32,541 nucleotides of DNA from Mesostigma viride (taxonomy: Eukaryota; Streptophyta; Mesostigmatophyceae; Mesostigmatales; Mesostigmataceae), in the NCBI GenBank assembly GCA_009746045.1, contig RPFO01001434.1, positions 1-32,541 of the forward strand. The letters run 5' to 3'. Each line of letters starts with the position of its first letter. Position 1 is the stretch's first letter. This document shows, piece after piece, positions 28,782-32,541 of this stretch. The position numbers and the translations under genes were made by a program. The notes below the pieces were generated by a model, which saw only the letters and a list, made by a program, of their open reading frames with translations, did no database searches and had not been told where the DNA came from.

Positions 28782-29110
28782 CTGTGCTCCCACCTACGCA
28801 GCCAGCCATTTACCAAAGCATCCACCTATCAGCCACCCACCTGCCATTGAACCCACCCACGCCTAGGCATCCCTTGAAGCATCTATAGCCCAAGCCTCCC
28901 ACCCAAGGCTCTCTGGGCAATCAAACAACCAAACAACCAATCACCCAGCTATACAACCACCTAACCACCTAACCACTCAACAACACAATCACCGAACCAC
29001 CTAACTACCCAACACCCAAACCAGCCAGGCATGTGCCCGCCTCGCATGCCCTCACCATTGCAACACCCCATACACGCCCCGCTCACCTAGCCAGCCACAC
29101 ACCCAGCCAG
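27905..29110 (+). repeat. Degenerate CCACCCA/CCAACCA-rich minisatellite, copy B and extension
   Basis: Collinear with copy A to about 28781, then continues as CCAACCAC / AACCACCT / CAACCAAACAACC units to about 29110, beyond the duplicated part. Proline/threonine/histidine-rich frames here are artefacts. Confidence 0.8.
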
Positions 29111-29485
29111 TCTCCTGCTCAACTCACGCATGAAGGCAATATCAGCCATGCATGGCCTCACCTTGCATCACTTGCATTGCCTGGTTAATTTGCATGAGAC
29201 AGCTTCCATCTCATTGTCAGCAACTGAAAAGGCTCTTTCTTCACAGTAATGAATAAGCTACAACGTTGGAAACGTTCTCCCATCCCTCTTTAAAACAGTC
29301 TTTAAATCAGAAAGACAAGGGCAAATCTCTGGACAAGGTGGCAATAACCACTGCACCATGCTCTTGAGAAAGTCTTAACAACCCAGCTTTCTACCCTTTT
29401 AGAAGCTGCCTTGCGTTAGCAACGATTCTGGGCCCTCTGGCTCGCTCACCTGGCTTAATCTGCGCTTCTTTATGGCTGCCGGGAT
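29111..29485. other. No gene recognised
   Basis: Mixed sequence without a supported coding frame. Confidence 0.35.
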
Positions 29486-29803
29486 ATGCGAAGCTTGGGC
29501 CGAGGGTGTCGTGGCGAGGTCGTCTGCCCGACTCATCACTTCTCGAAACCGCACTGCCGACTAATAAAAACGATGCCCCCCTTTGCCTTTTGTATCTGGC
29601 GTCAAAAGAACAATGAACTCGCTTGGAAACACTGTCGCAAAGAGCTTCCTACAGGCATTATAAGCAATTTTCGCAGCTTTTACCGCACTTACTGCACATC
29701 CGGAAGACCATTAGCGGCCTTCGCGCGGAATCTTGGGCACGCCATATCTTCTGCTGGCTCATTGCCGCAGGCTGGCAGTATAGGAAGGTCGGGCATAGCC
29801 TAA
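29486..29803 (+). CDS. Small hypothetical ORF near the element's right end
   Basis: ATG at 29486, 105 residues, stop at 29801-29803. The middle part (NNELAWKHCRKELPTGIISN, RSFYRTYCTSGRP) has ordinary protein composition, but no domain is recognised. A shorter frame in another register (29623-29811) overlaps it. It lies about 180 bases inside the right subterminal repeats. There is no clear promoter or splice evidence, and it may be chance. Confidence 0.2.
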   Translation: MRSLGRGCRGEVVCPTHHFSKPHCRLIKTMPPFAFCIWRQKNNELAWKHCRKELPTGIISNFRSFYRTYCTSGRPLAAFARNLGHAISSAGSLPQAGSIGRSGIA

Positions 29804-29980
29804 AGAGCTGATTATCTGACGACAAAGATATGCATTGCATGAAGCAAGAAACAGACGGATTTCGCACCCCCATATTTATTCACGTCAATGCCGGACAATT
29901 AAAAGCGAAACTCAAAAAACGAAAACACTAACGTTTTCGGGAATATTATAACGAACAAGCTGAGCTGCCAGCTATGTCGC

Positions 29981-30297
29981 GGTTTACGATCCAGTTAACG
30001 ATAACGGCTCCGTAACCACCCCAGTGCCTAATATTGGGGCAGCTATGGCGCCGTAACCACTACCTGACCCGTCCCGTATACCCCAACGTAACCTGAACCG
30101 AAGCCGTTCACGCCCCCGTAAACATAACCGGCCCAGTTACTGGGCCGTACCGAATCTCGGGGCCAATATTCCGAATGGTACCGTAACCGGTCCGGTAACC
30201 CAAACCGCCAACGAATACGGACCCGTAACCTGGCCCGTCGAAGTTACCGGGCAGGTTACGGGGGCGTCGAAGTTACCGGACAGGTTACGGGGGCTTC
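29981..30297 (-). repeat. Right subterminal repeat cluster (GTTACCGG family)
   Basis: A dozen or more copies of CCGTAACC, CCGGTAACC, GTTACCGGGC and GGTTACGGGG in both orientations. The last two are a tandem pair, GTCGAAGTTACCGG(G/A)CAG, at about 30237 and 30266. It mirrors the left cluster. Confidence 0.8.
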
Positions 30298-30313
30298 AAA
30301 TTAACTCCTAGTG
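30298..30313 (-). repeat. CACTA-like terminal inverted repeat, right
   Basis: AAATTAACTCCTAGTG, the exact reverse complement of 17721-17736, followed directly by ATGG repeats. Confidence 0.85.
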
Positions 30314-31201
30314 ATGGATGGATGGATGGATGGATGGATGGATGGATGGATGGATGGATGGATGGATGGATGGATGGATGGATGGATGGATGGATGGATG
30401 GATGGATGGATGGATGGATGGATGGATGGATGGATGGATGGATGGATGGATGGATGGATGGATGGATGGATGGATGGATGGATGGATGGATGGATGGATG
30501 GATGGATGGATGGATGGATGGATGGATGGATGGATGGATGGATGGATGGATGGATGGATGGATGGATGGATGGATGGATGGATGGATGGATGGATGGATG
30601 GATGGATGGATGGATGGATGGATGGATGGATGGATGGATGGATGGATGGATGGATGGATGGATGGATGGATGGATGGATGGATGGATGGATGGATGGATG
30701 GATGGATGGATGGATGGATGGATGGATGGATGGATGGATGGATGGATGGATGGATGGATGGATGGATGGATGGATGGATGGATGGATGGATGGATGGATG
30801 GATGGATGGATGGATGGATGGATGGATGGATGGATGGATGGATGGATGGATGGATGGATGGATGGATGGATGGATGGATGGATGGATGGATGGATGGATG
30901 GATGGATGGATGGATGGATGGATGGATGGATGGATGGATGGATGGATGGATGGATGGATGGATGGATGGATGGATGGATGGATGGATGGATGGATGGATG
31001 GATGGATGGATGGATGGATGGATGGATGGATGGATGGATGGATGGATGGATGGATGGATGGATGGATGGATGGATGGATGGATGGATGGATGGATGGATG
31101 GATGGATGGATGGATGGATGGATGGATGGATGGATGGATGGATGGATGGATGGATGGATGGATGGATGGATGGATGGATGGATGGATGGATGGATGGATG
31201 G
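30314..31201 (+). repeat. (ATGG)n array, 888 bp, right part
   Basis: 222 perfect ATGG units on the same strand as the left array. Together with the left part, minus one AT, it makes exactly 373 units (1492 bp). Confidence 0.97.
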
Positions 31202-31533
31202 CTTGTCTTACATGATGCAGTGGAACTTTGGTGCTGGAGGGTTAATTGTGGCCCGGTCTGGTTTAGCTTCAGTGCTCTCATGTCGGCCTTCATTTGTAAT
31301 TATTTGAATGCATGCCCATTGGGCCATGCATAGTGTATATTTTTTACGCATGCACGCCCATTATGTATCGCTGGGTCCATCCCATCAATGCTTGTTTATT
31401 GCCAGGTCTGGTGTAAGTAAGTTAGTACTTGCGTGTCATGCGCATGGGCATGTTTAGAGTACTATGCTAATCTCTTTAGAAACATAATTACACGGAAGTT
31501 ACAAATCTCATCTGCATCATGCCCCAAGACACT
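31202..31533. other. No gene recognised
   Basis: Unique-looking flank of the ATGG array, without a supported coding frame. Confidence 0.35.
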
Positions 31534-31615
31534 ACATTAATTAAAGAATCAAATAAAATTATAACATGCCTCCGTTGGGAGATCATGCAGCACATGCATA
31601 TTCCTTGCTGAATGG
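31534..31615 (+). repeat. Dispersed short repeat with CTCCGTTGGGAG, truncated copy
   Basis: A TTAATTAAAG-type A/T head leads to CTCCGTTGGGAG at 31570-31581, followed by ATCATGCAGCACATGCATAT and a diverged CTGAATGGG. The rest of the unit is missing. Confidence 0.6.
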
Positions 31616-31679
31616 GTAGAGGTGGGTCAAGCCGCGACATCGAAATAAGCTAACTCTAAGCTATCTAGTCTACAAAATC

Positions 31680-31877
31680 CTAACTACACTTCTCCCCAAA
31701 GCGCCCCTTCCGCTTTGGGGGAGGGGGCTTACCCACATGGGCTGGCGTGTGAGCCGGGACATTGGTCTTCCACCTCTTCTTGTTCTGCATAGGAACAGAG
31801 AGCGAAGAAATGCGGTGTGGGGACCCCTTCTCGTGGTAATGCGTTACATGTACTCCCCACCGGGCTTTGCTCTTCAT
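31680..31877 (-). pseudogene. Possible retroelement polyprotein C-terminal tail
   Basis: ATG at 31877 gives 65 residues ending at TAG. The segment is basic and proline-rich (SVPMQNKKRWKTNVPAHTPA, then GKPPPPKRKGRFGEKCS). It is followed on the same strand by GTAGTTAGGATTTTGTA, as in the similar repeat at 23110-23330 in opposite orientation. A basic Pro/Lys tail just before 3' non-coding repeat sequence is common at the end of retroelement polyproteins, but no domain proves it. It lies between two copies of the dispersed short repeat. Confidence 0.35.
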
Positions 31878-31894
31878 GGGTTCATAAAGACAAC

Positions 31895-32050
31895 AATTAT
31901 TCAGTAAGAATTTAATAAATTAGGAACATATATCCGTTGGGAGTCACTGTTACACATATACCTGAAAAGGGGCATATGATTTTAAATACATTCTGAGCTA
32001 CAACCTGCACGTGCATGGGTTTAGTTAACTGGCACCTATACTAGAGGCCT
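31895..32050 (+). repeat. Dispersed short repeat, ATCCGTTGGGAG variant
   Basis: An A/T-rich head (TTTAATAAATTAGG), ATCCGTTGGGAG at 31932-31943, TACACATATACCTGAAAAGG, CATATGATTTTAAATACATT, CTGAGCTAC, and a CACCTATACTAG end. The block order matches the copies at 676 and 23568. The first C of the hairpin stem is A here, which breaks one pair. Confidence 0.65.
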
Positions 32051-32058
32051 GACATGGG

Positions 32059-32541
32059 TGTTACGTCGCGTAACAATTCGTTGTAGTTACGGACGTAAAT
32101 TAGGTCCTTGGCCTCGGTTGTTCCTAGGTTACGTGCAGTTCTAGTTTGGACATGATTGTCCCCGTAACAGTACTGTGGTATAGTGGGTGCCTTTGGGCGC
32201 CGCGCCGCGTACTATATTAGTGGTCCTTATCCTTTTGTAGAATGTAGTGGACAGGCGTGCATCTGTGCACCTGCTTGTGTTTCTGTGTTTCTGCAGGCGA
32301 GGGCCAGGTCGGCCCGAGCCTGTTGGACCGTTGGTGACCATTTATGCACGTTCCACTCCTTGTGTGGTCACTCGGCGTGTGTTAAATGAATTAACACATA
32401 TTAGCTTGGGTCACGGCAGTTTAGTTGTGTTTCCTTCCTCTTTTCCTGGAGTAAACGGGTTTGATTAAATGGCCTATGGCGTATTACAGTAGTACATATG
32501 TAAATGCATTGAGATCTGGTTCGTCTCGGTCGTCTTTCGCT
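32059..32541 (+). repeat. Candidate LTR start, runs off the right edge
   Basis: TGTTACG-TCG-CGTAACA at 32059-32075 is a perfect short palindrome beginning with TG. A TATATTA box lies at 32213-32219. The same TGTTACG...CGTAACA pairing marks the left end of the candidate LTR at 2418. No coding frame is supported downstream to the window end. The LTR call is tentative because neither its 3' end nor a partner is visible. Confidence 0.35.

Larger units (their letters stand above)
17721..30313 (+). mobile_element. CACTA (En/Spm)-like element, 12,593 bp
   Basis: The segment starts CACTAGGAGTTAATTT (17721-17736) and ends with the exact reverse complement (30298-30313), a 16-bp terminal inverted repeat with the CACTA signature. 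Both ends have dense subterminal GTTACCGG/CCGTAACC-type repeats, as in En/Spm. The flanks are (ATGG)n on both sides. AT precedes the left end and AT follows the right end; removing one AT restores a perfect 373-unit array. A 2-bp duplication is short for this superfamily (3 bp is usual), and slippage in the array could have changed it. I find no recognisable TnpA/TnpD-type transposase, so the copy is probably non-autonomous or has only decayed genes. The interior is mostly satellites, a segmental duplication and coding remnants. Confidence 0.72.

Overview
The window looks like a piece of a large, transposon-rich eukaryotic nuclear genome. There are no bacterial-style operons. Coding stretches are scattered, often frame-broken, and some show plausible GT-AG introns. 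Very long tetranucleotide arrays, several minisatellites and nested transposable elements fill most of the DNA. The mix of a ZNF862/BED-type hAT transposase, Gag-like ORFs and a CACTA-type element suggests a green-lineage genome, perhaps a charophyte alga such as Chara. That species guess is an inference, not something the sequence proves.

Layout, left to right. Positions 1-2400 hold frame-broken coding sequence on the minus strand (retroelement ORF1/Gag-like), interrupted near 676-845 by a short dispersed repeat. Positions 2418-5936 look like the left part of an LTR retrotransposon on the plus strand: a candidate LTR (2418-3089) with TGTTACG...CGTAACA ends, a leader with a possible intron, a small ORF with an RNase H1-type hybrid-binding (viroplasmin-like) domain, and a 517-residue Gag-like ORF. 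No pol or second LTR follows; the sequence runs into a 15-bp minisatellite. Positions 6.2-10.2 kb hold several unrelated tandem repeats and little convincing coding sequence.

Positions 10345-15058 are a structurally complete hAT transposon of 4714 bp. It has 14-bp terminal inverted repeats, a perfect 8-bp target-site duplication (ACTACCAA), palindromic subterminal motifs and a transposase gene split by one frameshift at a run of nine C. It sits inside a dimeric satellite whose uninterrupted units lie just to its right and show the empty target.

Positions 17115-31201 are the most striking part. Two huge (ATGG)n arrays, 606 and 888 bp, on the same strand and in phase, flank a 12,593-bp segment that begins CACTAGGAGTTAATTT and ends with its exact reverse complement. 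Both ends carry dense GTTACCGG-type subterminal repeats. I read this as a CACTA (En/Spm)-like element that split one array of about 1.5 kb. Its interior contains a G-box-rich minisatellite, a 152-bp repeat with nested perfect palindromes, GGGA/TTAA/CCCT arrays, a segmental duplication of about 1.8-2 kb, and minus-strand exon-like coding remnants that I do not recognise. No TnpA/TnpD-type transposase could be recognised.

The right edge (31.5-32.5 kb) has more copies of the short dispersed repeat, a possible retroelement polyprotein tail on the minus strand, and the apparent start of another LTR with TGTTACG/CGTAACA symmetry.
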